From positions 1-37,134 of the forward strand of contig CANQVV010000004.1 of assembly GCA_947627385.1 (NCBI GenBank): DNA of 37,134 bases, written 5' to 3'. This document shows positions 28,590 through 37,134 of the stretch, piece by piece. The notes beneath the pieces are model-generated. The model was not told the origin of the DNA. It saw only the letters and a list, made by a program, of their open reading frames with translations, and ran no database searches. The position numbers and the translations under genes were made by a program. How positions within the stretch are numbered: position 1 is the stretch's first letter; every line of letters begins with the position of its first letter. The stretch is from an uncultured Bacilli bacterium (GTDB taxonomy: Bacteria; Bacillota_I; Bacilli_A; RF39; UBA660).

Positions 28590-29048
28590 CTAACTTGTTA
28601 ACTGATTTGATGATGAATATATTTTTATTCCTTTAGTTTCTCCTGTAATATTAAAATATAATAACTCACCTATAAAAGGTAAATTAAAACGAGAAAATAG
28701 TTTTATTTTATAAAAAACTTGATTATTTTTTATATATGGATCAATACAATAAAAATAATTTTTATTATTAACTGTGGTCTCATATTTATCACCATTTAAA
28801 TCAGCTATACCATATTTATAACCAGCACAATTTTGTTTAGCAATATAACCACTATTGCTTAAATAATTATTCACAATTTTTAATGATTTACTCGATACTC
28901 CTTCATATTTTTCTAAAATTGCTAATGTTTCATTTTTTAATTTATAAGCTTTATTATAAGTTATTGCCACAGCAATAAAACCGGCAAATAAAAATGTAAA
29001 AATAAGTATAGCTTTGAAAATTGTTTGTGTCCCAATTGCTTCTCTCAT
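28590..29048 (-). CDS. TadE/F-like pseudopilin with MREA start
   Basis: MREAIGTQTIFKAILIFTFLFAGFIAVAITYNKA single TM; C-terminal FNLPFIGELLYFNITGETKGI similar to the next ORF. Confidence 0.6.
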   Translation of the reverse strand: MREAIGTQTIFKAILIFTFLFAGFIAVAITYNKAYKLKNETLAILEKYEGVSSKSLKIVNNYLSNSGYIAKQNCAGYKYGIADLNGDKYETTVNNKNYFYCIDPYIKNNQVFYKIKLFSRFNLPFIGELLYFNITGETKGIKIYSSSNQLTS

Positions 29049-29055
29049 AATTCAC

Positions 29056-29592
29056 CTACCCAAAAATAACTTTTGTTGAACCAGTTAATTTAAAATTTAA
29101 AAAATTATTTAAAAATGGTACATCAAATTGAAAGAATAATACTACATCATAGTATACTGCTGGTGGAAAGTCTTCTTCGGTAACAATACATTTATTACCT
29201 TCACATTTCTTTTTAGCTTCATCGGCATACAAACTAGCCACTTTATTAGCTCTTATACAAAAAGCAGCATGCTCATTATCTACTTTACCATCTCTGGTAT
29301 AACCAACCCAGTTATCTTTAGTACTATCATCATTTTTAGGACAAGAACCAGTAATACGATAACCGACTTCATCAAAATGAGTTTTAATAGCATCCAAAGT
29401 ATTAGTTGATAAACCATAAGTTCCATTATGAGCATTAACATCTATTTTAGAATTTTCTAAGATGGTAATTATTTCATCTTTAACCCCAAAGGCTTTGGAA
29501 TGATTAATAGTTAAGCACATTATTCCGGTAAAAACAAGAATGAAAAATATTACTATTTGAAATATGGAAATTCCACCTACTGCTTCCTTCAT
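29056..29592 (-). CDS. TadE/F-like pseudopilin with MKEA start
   Basis: MKEAVGGISIFQIVIFFILVFTGIMCLTINHSKAF; C-terminal FDVPFLNNFLNFKLTGSTKVIFG. Confidence 0.6.
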   Translation of the reverse strand: MKEAVGGISIFQIVIFFILVFTGIMCLTINHSKAFGVKDEIITILENSKIDVNAHNGTYGLSTNTLDAIKTHFDEVGYRITGSCPKNDDSTKDNWVGYTRDGKVDNEHAAFCIRANKVASLYADEAKKKCEGNKCIVTEEDFPPAVYYDVVLFFQFDVPFLNNFLNFKLTGSTKVIFG

Positions 29593-29604
29593 TTAATCAA
29601 CTCC

Positions 29605-29847
29605 TTAACCTTTATATACGCATTCAAATCCATTTCCAGGTGTATGCTCAGCATTTTTAGGATAGCAAGTCACCGTATCACAATCATGTGTTGGACACTT
29701 TTCACAAATAGCATCACTACATTTAGCGTTTTCAGCAAAATTATTCTTAATCATTGGCCACAGTGTATAGTAAAAAAAGGCTATGAAAACTCCAATAGCC
29801 AACATTACTACAACTGTTGCATTTAATTCACCTGTTGCTTCTTTCAT
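29605..29847 (-). CDS. Small Cys-rich pilin-like protein
   Basis: MKEATGELNATVVVMLAIGVFIAFFYYTLWPMIKNN plus Cys-rich ectodomain. Confidence 0.7.
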   Translation of the reverse strand: MKEATGELNATVVVMLAIGVFIAFFYYTLWPMIKNNFAENAKCSDAICEKCPTHDCDTVTCYPKNAEHTPGNGFECVYKG

Positions 29848-29849
29848 GA

Positions 29850-30137
29850 TTAATGATTTGTTTGTCCAGTAGAAGTACTAGATTCACAAGATCTAGTTGA
29901 ATTATCATAAGAACATTTACCAATACCAGCACTACTTGTTGGACCACATTCAACAGCTTTATTATCTACAGTTTGCTTATAATAAGTTTGTCCTCCATTT
30001 GATGCATTGCATGCTGATGATAAAGTCATACCTCTTTGTAATACAGGCCATATAACTAAATAAAAGAATGCTACCAATGCTGCAATAGCAACAACTGTTA
30101 CAACCGTCATATTTAACTCACCTGTTGCTTCTTTCAT
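29850..30137 (-). CDS. Small pilin-like protein, paralog of preceding
   Basis: MKEATGELNMTVVTVVAIAALVAFFYLVIWPVLQRG. Confidence 0.7.
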   Translation of the reverse strand: MKEATGELNMTVVTVVAIAALVAFFYLVIWPVLQRGMTLSSACNASNGGQTYYKQTVDNKAVECGPTSSAGIGKCSYDNSTRSCESSTSTGQTNH

Positions 30138-30252
30138 ATTTTTTATTCCTCCTTTATTATCTATATACTAGTATAAACCAAATAAATTAAAATAACAATA
30201 TATTTTTTTTAAGTTTACAATATTTGTTAATTATATGTTATACTTTTATTAG

Positions 30253-31800
30253 GTGAGCATTATGAATAAAACTAAAAACTTTTTAATAAATACTTTTTTT
30301 ATTTTATTAATTACTTGTATTTGTATGTTTACAATAACTAAAATGTGTGAAAATGATTTATTTTTTGATATAAGAACAGGTAAAGATATTTTAAAATATG
30401 GAATTGATTTTAAAGATCATTTTAGTTTTATCCCAAATTTAACTTATCTATATCATCATTGGCTTTATGATTTACTAATTTATGCAATATATAAATATTT
30501 TAGTTATGGTGGTATTTATATTTTATTTTTAATTAATTTTTCTTTACTTGGTATTTCAATCTATTTTGCTAATAAAAAATATACTAATAATACTTTTTTA
30601 TCATTTATTGTTTCTATAGTTACTATTCTTATTTGTAACTTTTGTATTGTAACTAGAGTTCAAGCTATTACCTATCTACTCTTTTTCTTAGAAACTTATT
30701 TCTTAGAAAGACTTTATCAAACCGGTTTAAAAAGATATACTATTTTTCTCTTATTAAATTCAATCATTATTTTAAATTTTCACATGCCTTTATGGCTATT
30801 TAGTATTATATTAACCATACCTTTTATGATTGAAATGTTTTTAAAATTATTAAAAGACAATTTTAAGTTATTAAAAAAAATTAATTCTCAAAAAATAGTA
30901 TTAGAAAACACTAAAAATATTCCTCTATTTATTATTACATATCTACTATTAATTTTATCAGGACTAATATCTCCTTACAGATTGCAACCTTATACATTCT
31001 TTTTAAAAGTTTTGGGTAATAAATCTTATGATATTATATTAGAAATGCAAAAAACTGTTATAATTAATTATCCTATTCTATTAATTATATTATTAATTAC
31101 TTTATTTATAATTATTGTACTAAATGTTAAAATTAAGTTAAGAGATTTACTATTATTCACTGGTTTATTTCTTTTTTCACTACTAGCTAATCGTAATATT
31201 ATATTTATATTTTTATTAATGCCTACTTTGATCACTAAGATATTATCTTATAATTTTAAATTACCAACAATTAAATTAAAATGGAAACTATTGAAAAAAA
31301 TTTATAATTTTTTATTAATTATTATTAATAATAATTATATTATTACAAGCTGTATTGTTTTACTCATAATATCTATTATACTTGGAATTAAAACATTAAA
31401 TTTAAAAACTTTTAATTTTTTAATAGATCAAGAATATCCAGTACAATCAGTAAAATATATAAAGAAAAATTTAGATTATAAAAATATAAAATTATACACT
31501 GAATTTAATTATGGCTCTTTCATTGCTTTTAATGATATTCCCATATTTATAGATTCTAGAGCTGAGGTTTATATAAAAGAATTTAATGGTGGTCAAGATA
31601 TAATTACCGATTACAAAAATATTGGAAATTATTTTTCTTATAAAAGTATTTTTAATAAATATGATTTTGATTATGCCTTAGTCTATTATGGTACTGATAT
31701 AGCTAAATCATTAGAACGTGATAATGACTATGAAATATTATATAATGAAGATAATATTTTTATTCTGTTTGGAAAAAAATTAAATAAAAAAAGTGAATAA
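30253..31800 (+). CDS. Polytopic GT-C-like membrane glycosyltransferase candidate
   Basis: ENDLFFDIRTGKDILKYG...DHFSFI...YHHWLYDLLIYAI resembles GT-C first-loop acidic/W motifs; about 10 TM helices and C-terminal soluble domain. Confidence 0.55.
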   Translation: MSIMNKTKNFLINTFFILLITCICMFTITKMCENDLFFDIRTGKDILKYGIDFKDHFSFIPNLTYLYHHWLYDLLIYAIYKYFSYGGIYILFLINFSLLGISIYFANKKYTNNTFLSFIVSIVTILICNFCIVTRVQAITYLLFFLETYFLERLYQTGLKRYTIFLLLNSIIILNFHMPLWLFSIILTIPFMIEMFLKLLKDNFKLLKKINSQKIVLENTKNIPLFIITYLLLILSGLISPYRLQPYTFFLKVLGNKSYDIILEMQKTVIINYPILLIILLITLFIIIVLNVKIKLRDLLLFTGLFLFSLLANRNIIFIFLLMPTLITKILSYNFKLPTIKLKWKLLKKIYNFLLIIINNNYIITSCIVLLIISIILGIKTLNLKTFNFLIDQEYPVQSVKYIKKNLDYKNIKLYTEFNYGSFIAFNDIPIFIDSRAEVYIKEFNGGQDIITDYKNIGNYFSYKSIFNKYDFDYALVYYGTDIAKSLERDNDYEILYNEDNIFILFGKKLNKKSE

Positions 31801-31808
31801 TCACTTTT
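31789..31808. terminator. Bidirectional hairpin overlapping both convergent stop codons
   Basis: AAAAGTGA (31789-31796)/TCACTTTT (31801-31808), loop ATAA, flanked by A and T runs. Confidence 0.6.
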
Positions 31809-32595
31809 ATAAATCCATCATTTGTAAAACTGCAAATACTAATAATATCATTACCCCAAATCCGGTTGACATTAACATACTCATAGTTTTACCTTCCATT
31901 TTATCTAGACGATTTTTATATTTTGTTTCTCTGGCTTTTTGTTGTAAGTTAGAAATAGTTCTTGAAAACATTAGCATTTGCTCTTGTTTTCGATCTTGAC
32001 TACCTAAACTTAAACGATATAATAAACGCATCATACGCATTGAATCTCGAACCGGATATTTTTTGGCAAAATTCATATAAGGATTAATTGAATCATCACC
32101 AGCATTTATTTCATTTATCATTTCTTGTAAACCATCTTTAAAAATATCTGGGGCATCAATTATAGATTTACCAATAGCAACTGGTACTGTGTAGTGTTGA
32201 ATTAAAATTTCAATGCTTTTTAAATAATGTGGTAGCATACTATCTATTTTAAACATATGTGATTTATAATAAGATTTTATATTTAAATAATCTATTTTAA
32301 ATACTAAAAATCCTAAAATAAAAGCAATTAAAACTCTTAAGGCATCAAGTTCTTGAATGAAAAAGAATAATGAAACAACAATAACCATTAAACCATTACG
32401 AATTCTTTTAATAAATATTGTATCAGAATTAGCACTATCACCATATCTAGCCTGAACATAAAAATCCCAATCTTCTTCTTTTAATTTTCGAAAAACAAAG
32501 AAATTATCATTGATTAAATCCCTAATACTAACTTGACCATTATAAGTCATAACAACAAATATTAAGATGGCTATAATTATTATTTCTACTTGCAT
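31807..32595 (-). CDS. TadC-like type II secretion F-family protein
   Basis: Position after TadB, terminal TM helices, DSMRMMRLLYRLSLGSQDRKQEQMLMFSRTISNLQQKARETKYKNRLDKMEGKTMSMLMSTG. Confidence 0.72.
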   Translation of the reverse strand: MQVEIIIIAILIFVVMTYNGQVSIRDLINDNFFVFRKLKEEDWDFYVQARYGDSANSDTIFIKRIRNGLMVIVVSLFFFIQELDALRVLIAFILGFLVFKIDYLNIKSYYKSHMFKIDSMLPHYLKSIEILIQHYTVPVAIGKSIIDAPDIFKDGLQEMINEINAGDDSINPYMNFAKKYPVRDSMRMMRLLYRLSLGSQDRKQEQMLMFSRTISNLQQKARETKYKNRLDKMEGKTMSMLMSTGFGVMILLVFAVLQMMDL

Positions 32596-33500
32596 TATTC
32601 AGCCCCCACATCTTCATTATAATATTTTTCTCCTGTAATAAGGAAATAAACATTAATCAAAATAATAATATGTAGCATTAATTGAACATACCAAATATTT
32701 AATAATTCAATATAATTTTCTTTACCTAACATAAATTCTACTACTATTACTAAAGTAAACAAAACAGCTGCAAAAGTTAAAAATCTTTTATGGAAATTTT
32801 TTCGATCCATTTGATCACGATAAACACCTTCAACTAAGGCATCGATATCCATTGACATATTTTCCAGTGATTCTCCAGCATCTCTGGCACCTTCTTTGGT
32901 AATTTGTAAAAATAATTGATGCATATTTTTAACCATATAGAAAGGATATTTAGCATTGAAATATTCAATAGATTCATCAATTGTACCATTTTGATAAGAC
33001 AATTCAATCATTTTTTTAATATCTGATAAAACTGGTTCTTCAATAATACCACTATCACGAACTCCTTCTAGACTTTTAACGAAACTTTGCGTAGTATTAA
33101 ATTCCATTATAACATTTGTCGTATATGTTTGAATTTGTTCAAAAATAAATTCACTATAAACTCTTTGACATCTAAGATAAGCCAAATATGGAATAAAGGC
33201 AATTGTAGCAACCGCATAAACAACAGCCCAAATAATACTATAAAAATAGAAATAACCAATTAAAGCAGCAAAGCCACCTAATAAAACTATTTGAGCAACA
33301 TATTGCTTTATTGTATATTCTTGGCCTAATTCTTTAGTCTTTTCTCTTACAACTTTAAAAGAATATGGTGCATATTTATCATATATTCCTTCAACTTTAC
33401 TTAAAACTTCTTTATAAGATTTACCATTTTTATTATTACGATAAATAATAACAAAGATAGCAAGACCTAATAATATAATTAATTCTGGTAATGTTCTCAT
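32595..33500 (-). CDS. TadB-like type II secretion F-family protein
   Basis: Four TM pattern with cytoplasmic T2SSF-like domain; adjacent to CpaF. Confidence 0.75.
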   Translation of the reverse strand: MRTLPELIILLGLAIFVIIYRNNKNGKSYKEVLSKVEGIYDKYAPYSFKVVREKTKELGQEYTIKQYVAQIVLLGGFAALIGYFYFYSIIWAVVYAVATIAFIPYLAYLRCQRVYSEFIFEQIQTYTTNVIMEFNTTQSFVKSLEGVRDSGIIEEPVLSDIKKMIELSYQNGTIDESIEYFNAKYPFYMVKNMHQLFLQITKEGARDAGESLENMSMDIDALVEGVYRDQMDRKNFHKRFLTFAAVLFTLVIVVEFMLGKENYIELLNIWYVQLMLHIIILINVYFLITGEKYYNEDVGAE

Positions 33501-33512
33501 CTATGCACCTCC

Positions 33513-34625
33513 TTATAGGGAATCTATTACTTCTTCATTGACAGTATTTTGATTATTATTCTCATTTTCACTTTCAACAAATAAATTTTCTTTAAGTGTT
33601 ACACCTTGACTGCCTAAATATTCTTTCAAATATTTAGTTGGATTATTGAAATGAATAGCACCATCTAGATTCTTTTTATATATAATATTTGAACCAGCAT
33701 TATTTTCTTCATCAACATAAAATTCACATACTTCTACAATTTCTCTTTGAAATCTACCAAGTTCAGCACTCATATATCCTTTAACATGAATAGCTATTTG
33801 AACATATCTATGAATTGATTTCAAAAATTGATCAATATCTTGATTAGATTCCAGTAATGAATACATCCGCATAGGAACATTTACAGCTCTATCAGAGTGA
33901 ATTGTTGAAATAATATTGTGACCTGATGATATAGAGTTACGAACGGCTGTAACAGCTTCGGCACTACGAACCTCGGATAGTAAAATCCAACGTGGATTTT
34001 GTCTCATACAAGCTACTAAAACATCTGAATATGAGGCAATATTATTTGTTTTTATAGCTACTATGTCACGATGAGGAAATATTTTATCTAAGTGCAATTC
34101 CAAAGTATCTTCGATAGTTATTATTTTTTCATTTTCTTTGGTATGACTAGCTAAATATTTAACTAATTCTGTTTTACCTGAACCAGTTTCACCACTTACT
34201 ATAATATTACAATGTCCTTCAACACAAGTAAGTAGGAAATTAAGTAAATCTTCGGTAACATATTGTTCACTTAATAATTTCTCTTTATTTAAACGAATTT
34301 TTGCTGGTGTCTTACGAATAACACAAGCAATACCATTAGTAGCAATGGAATCATGAATAAAATTCAAACGTAACTCAGCTGACTCAGCATCTAAGAATGG
34401 ATGAGCCATATTAAATGTTTTTCCCATTACATTGGAACATTGAAAGGCTAATTTTTCCAATAAGGCATTATCTATATCAGGTCTTTCGATTCGATAAACA
34501 CCTTTATCAAGAGTCTTTAAATGAATTTCACCACCATTACCATAAGAAACGTCAGTAATGTTATCGTCATCTAAAAATTCTTTTAATGGTCCAAAATCTA
34601 TTTGTGAAAATATAGCATCATTCAC
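33513..34625 (-). CDS. CpaF/TadA-family secretion ATPase
   Basis: IIVSGETGSGKTELVKYLASH, ITIEDTLELHL, RQNPRWILLSEVRSAEAVTAVRNSISSGHNIISTIHSD. Confidence 0.96.
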   Translation of the reverse strand: MNDAIFSQIDFGPLKEFLDDDNITDVSYGNGGEIHLKTLDKGVYRIERPDIDNALLEKLAFQCSNVMGKTFNMAHPFLDAESAELRLNFIHDSIATNGIACVIRKTPAKIRLNKEKLLSEQYVTEDLLNFLLTCVEGHCNIIVSGETGSGKTELVKYLASHTKENEKIITIEDTLELHLDKIFPHRDIVAIKTNNIASYSDVLVACMRQNPRWILLSEVRSAEAVTAVRNSISSGHNIISTIHSDRAVNVPMRMYSLLESNQDIDQFLKSIHRYVQIAIHVKGYMSAELGRFQREIVEVCEFYVDEENNAGSNIIYKKNLDGAIHFNNPTKYLKEYLGSQGVTLKENLFVESENENNNQNTVNEEVIDSL

Positions 34626-34659
34626 TTAACGCTCATCCTTCCCTTTTTATTTTTTTTAA

Positions 34660-35430
34660 TTAATCTTCTCCATATATATTAGCTTTGTTTAAAATATAAG
34701 CTCGTAATTCTTCACTAGAAACATTAGTTTCACCTGGATTTTGAGTATAAGATGCTCCTCTTAATACAGGAGTTATTGTAACATTAATCATTTTTGCAAT
34801 ATTCAATAAATTAGCATAATCATCTGGAACAATAAATAATAGTGAAGCAGGATCTCCTGCTGAACTATCCCAGAATACATTTTTACCACTGCCATCTCTT
34901 ACTTCTTGAACTTCAATACTTTCAATTAATTTACCAAAAATAATAGTTCCTGAATCATCTCTGGCAGACATTTGTAAATCAATATAATCATGAGGTGTAA
35001 TCGAATTAGCATAAGTTGTTTCCATTGTTACAGGAAGTGAGAACAAAGTATAACCTGGCTCAACATTTTCCAAAACAGAATTTGGCAATTCTTCATTATC
35101 ACATATTTGTGATCTATGAAAGAAACCATTTTTAGGAATACTTGTTCCCATACAAACATATTTATCGACCAATTCATCAACATTTTGAACTATATCATTA
35201 TCTTTAAGTGTACTTTGAGTTATTTCCATATAATCAATATTATCGGTTTCTATTGGTTTATTTGTATCTATTCCCTCTTTGGCATAAGGAACTTTTATTG
35301 TCGTAATTGCTTGATTTACACGATAATTATAGAAATACCATAAAATTATAATTCCTGCTAAAACAGCTAGTATCGTTACTGTGTTTTTATTTTGTATAAA
35401 CCTTTTTAAAGTTGCAACAATATTACCCAT
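34660..35430 (-). CDS. CpaB/RcpC-like SAF-domain pilus assembly protein
   Basis: N-terminal TM, SAF-like segment, VEPGYTLFSLPVTMETTYANSITPHDYIDLQM. Confidence 0.75.
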   Translation of the reverse strand: MGNIVATLKRFIQNKNTVTILAVLAGIIILWYFYNYRVNQAITTIKVPYAKEGIDTNKPIETDNIDYMEITQSTLKDNDIVQNVDELVDKYVCMGTSIPKNGFFHRSQICDNEELPNSVLENVEPGYTLFSLPVTMETTYANSITPHDYIDLQMSARDDSGTIIFGKLIESIEVQEVRDGSGKNVFWDSSAGDPASLLFIVPDDYANLLNIAKMINVTITPVLRGASYTQNPGETNVSSEELRAYILNKANIYGED

Positions 35431-35442
35431 TTTTTATTCCTC

Positions 35443-35850
35443 CTATTCTGCACCTTGCTCTAAAATGGCATCAATTCTATTAACCATATTCATACTCGTT
35501 GAATCATTAGCAATGAAATAAGTATTTGTGTCACTACTTATTTCTACTCCAACTTTTGGTGGTGCTTCATAAATACCAGCAAAAGTTATTGTATAAGATG
35601 TTGATAGTGATGCATTATCAGCAAATCTTCTTAAAAAACTTTCAATAAATTTTTCACGATTAATTTTAAGTTCTCCGTATTCTCTATAATAAGCATAATC
35701 AACAGCATCAAACATTGCTGCTTCACTTATTTGCTTAACGGTATAATTATCTTCGGTGTTATTTGAAGTAATATTTTGAATTAACAAAAGTATTACAACA
35801 ACTAAGACACCTAATAATATTAACCAGTAGCCCCAATACGATTCCTTCAT
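35443..35850 (-). CDS. Single-TM pseudopilin-like protein with MKES start
   Basis: MKESYWGYWLILLGVLVVVILLLIQN, ectodomain; N-terminus resembles the other MKEA proteins. Confidence 0.55.
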   Translation of the reverse strand: MKESYWGYWLILLGVLVVVILLLIQNITSNNTEDNYTVKQISEAAMFDAVDYAYYREYGELKINREKFIESFLRRFADNASLSTSYTITFAGIYEAPPKVGVEISSDTNTYFIANDSTSMNMVNRIDAILEQGAE

Positions 35851-35869
35851 TTTCTAAACCTTCTTTCTT

Positions 35870-37134
35870 TTACTTCCAAGATGGACCAACGTGATAATCT
35901 ATTAATTTATCATTTGCCGTATTAAATACTAAACCAAAATTATTAGTGTAATAACTCATATCATCACGATGACTAAGAGCCACTGTTGTATCTACTTGCC
36001 AATTACCACTTGCCCAGCTAGTAAAATATTTTAAATTTTGACTGTTTTTACGATCTTTTTCCCCACTTGGCCTTGCAATTGTAAATTGAATATTTGAACT
36101 ATATTTTTCAACTAAATCATCTATAAATGTACTATAACAATAAATATTTTTATACACCGTATCACCAATAGTATGATCATAACATTTTAACGTATCATTA
36201 GCATAGTTTTTACCTTTATTATAATCCTTGATATAATTAATTAATTTTCCATCCATTTTAACTTTCATTGCAAATGGTTCATCATCACCAAGATGATCCC
36301 AATTAATATCAAAAATATCTTCATTATCTTCTTGTATTTCTTGGGTTGTAACATAAGCCTTTAATTCAAGTGATGTATCTATTGGCTCTTCCCAACTCCA
36401 ATTAACTCCTAAATTTCGATCATTCGGATTTAAATCCTCAGGTGTTACAGGTCTAAATTCTGCATTTAATTTTTTATTATATAAGCAATATTTACATATT
36501 ACTGGACATTTGCCATTCGGACAACATCTTGATTTAAACAAGGCACTATCCTCAGTTGTACTACTATCATCTAAATAGTAAGTAATATTACCATCTGTAT
36601 CAGCAACTGGTGTACATTTAAATGTTACTGGACAATTTCCATCTGGACAGCAAATTGTTTTTCTTTCAGTTTCTGTTTTATTTTCATATAAACCATCTGT
36701 TCCAGCATCATAAGATTGATTATAGAATGTATATTTACCATTACCAGTACTTAGAGGTCCTGGATGACCATTACTTGTATCACATGATGTACAATCTTTA
36801 TAATATTGTTCTTTGGTTCGATTACTATATTGTGTTTCACCTATTTTATAATTATATAAACCATTTGTTATTATTGGATTTTTACAAGTATTAGAGTTTG
36901 GATCCTCACATTCTTCTTTATATTTATCTTCATCACAAACTTCACCATTTTTGCAATGCCATTTGTTATCAGATGATTCATTTGGTTTTTTACAGCTATT
37001 ATCATTGTTGTTTTCACACTCTTCTTTGTATTTATTCTCATCACAAACTTCACCATCTTTGCAATGCCATTTGTTATCAGATGATTCATTTGGTTTTTTA
37101 CAGCTATTATCATTGTTGTTTTCACACTCTTCTT
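35870..37134 (-). CDS. Large Cys-rich extracellular repeat protein (C-terminal part; 5' end beyond window)
   Basis: Manual translation shows ORF 35870..36541 continues upstream in frame to the edge: EECENNNDNSCKKPNESSDNKWHCKDGEVCDENKYKEEC... through ALFKSRCCPNGKCP. The listed M at 36541 is an internal TTG. Confidence 0.88.
   Translation of the reverse strand, partial: EECENNNDNSCKKPNESSDNKWHCKDGEVCDENKYKEECENNNDNSCKKPNESSDNKWHCKNGEVCDEDKYKEECEDPNSNTCKNPIITNGLYNYKIGETQYSNRTKEQYYKDCTSCDTSNGHPGPLSTGNGKYTFYNQSYDAGTDGLYENKTETERKTICCPDGNCPVTFKCTPVADTDGNITYYLDDSSTTEDSALFKSRCCPNGKCPVICKYCLYNKKLNAEFRPVTPEDLNPNDRNLGVNWSWEEPIDTSLELKAYVTTQEIQEDNEDIFDINWDHLGDDEPFAMKVKMDGKLINYIKDYNKGKNYANDTLKCYDHTIGDTVYKNIYCYSTFIDDLVEKYSSNIQFTIARPSGEKDRKNSQNLKYFTSWASGNWQVDTTVALSHRDDMSYYTNNFGLVFNTANDKLIDYHVGPSWK
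36917..37132 (-). repeat. Two near-identical 108-bp (36-aa) tandem coding repeats plus a degenerate third
   Basis: EECENNNDNSCKKPNESSDNKWHCKDGEVCDENKYK at 37132-37025 and 37024-36917, only a few codon differences. Confidence 0.93.

Noticed and set aside
36622-36894. Plus-strand ORF opposite the Cys-rich protein
   Set aside because: Antisense to a convincing coding frame; low-complexity composition rich in Y, H, L and F.
36871-37125. ORF MKTTMIIAVKNQMNHLITNGIAKMVKF...
   Set aside because: Out-of-frame reading of the Cys-rich 108-bp repeats; the true frame is EECENNNDNSCKKPNESSDNKWHC.
1-37134. CRISPR arrays, tRNA or rRNA genes
   Set aside because: No regularly spaced direct repeats or recognisable tRNA/rRNA sequence found by eye; an exhaustive scan was not possible.

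Overview
AT-rich window, probably from a low-GC, spore-forming member of the Bacillota/Bacilli, apparently chromosomal. Left part (1-10 kb): an Rpn/PD-(D/E)XK-type nuclease-transposase, DeoD, two unknown proteins, a NUDIX hydrolase, a queuosine-salvage (DUF2419/Qng1-like) protein, an RlmD/TrmA-family RNA methyltransferase and a gerA-gerC-gerB-type germinant receptor operon. Middle (10-20 kb): a secreted/surface protein divergent from an XRE regulator, YqeY, ribosomal protein S21, a class IIb-like two-peptide bacteriocin locus whose two 51-aa precursors are missing from the ORF track, a SpoIIIAH-like protein, a CDP-alcohol phosphatidyltransferase, Fmt and a PcfJ-like protein. Right part (20.8-37.1 kb): the main object of interest, an almost entirely co-oriented cluster. 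It combines Tad-pilus machinery (CpaB, CpaF/TadA, TadB, TadC, a CpaE-like protein, small MKEA-type pilin-like proteins) with Gram-positive type IV secretion parts (VirB4 ATPase plus separate N-terminal partner, PrgI, VirB6/TrbL-like, three paralogous VirB2/TrbC-like proteins). It also contains an embedded divergent GT-C-like membrane protein and a large Cys-rich repeat protein that runs off the right edge. No VirD4, relaxase or prepilin peptidase is visible, so it reads as a candidate hybrid envelope-spanning pilus/secretion system. All homology calls are from motif recognition by eye; no searches were run.
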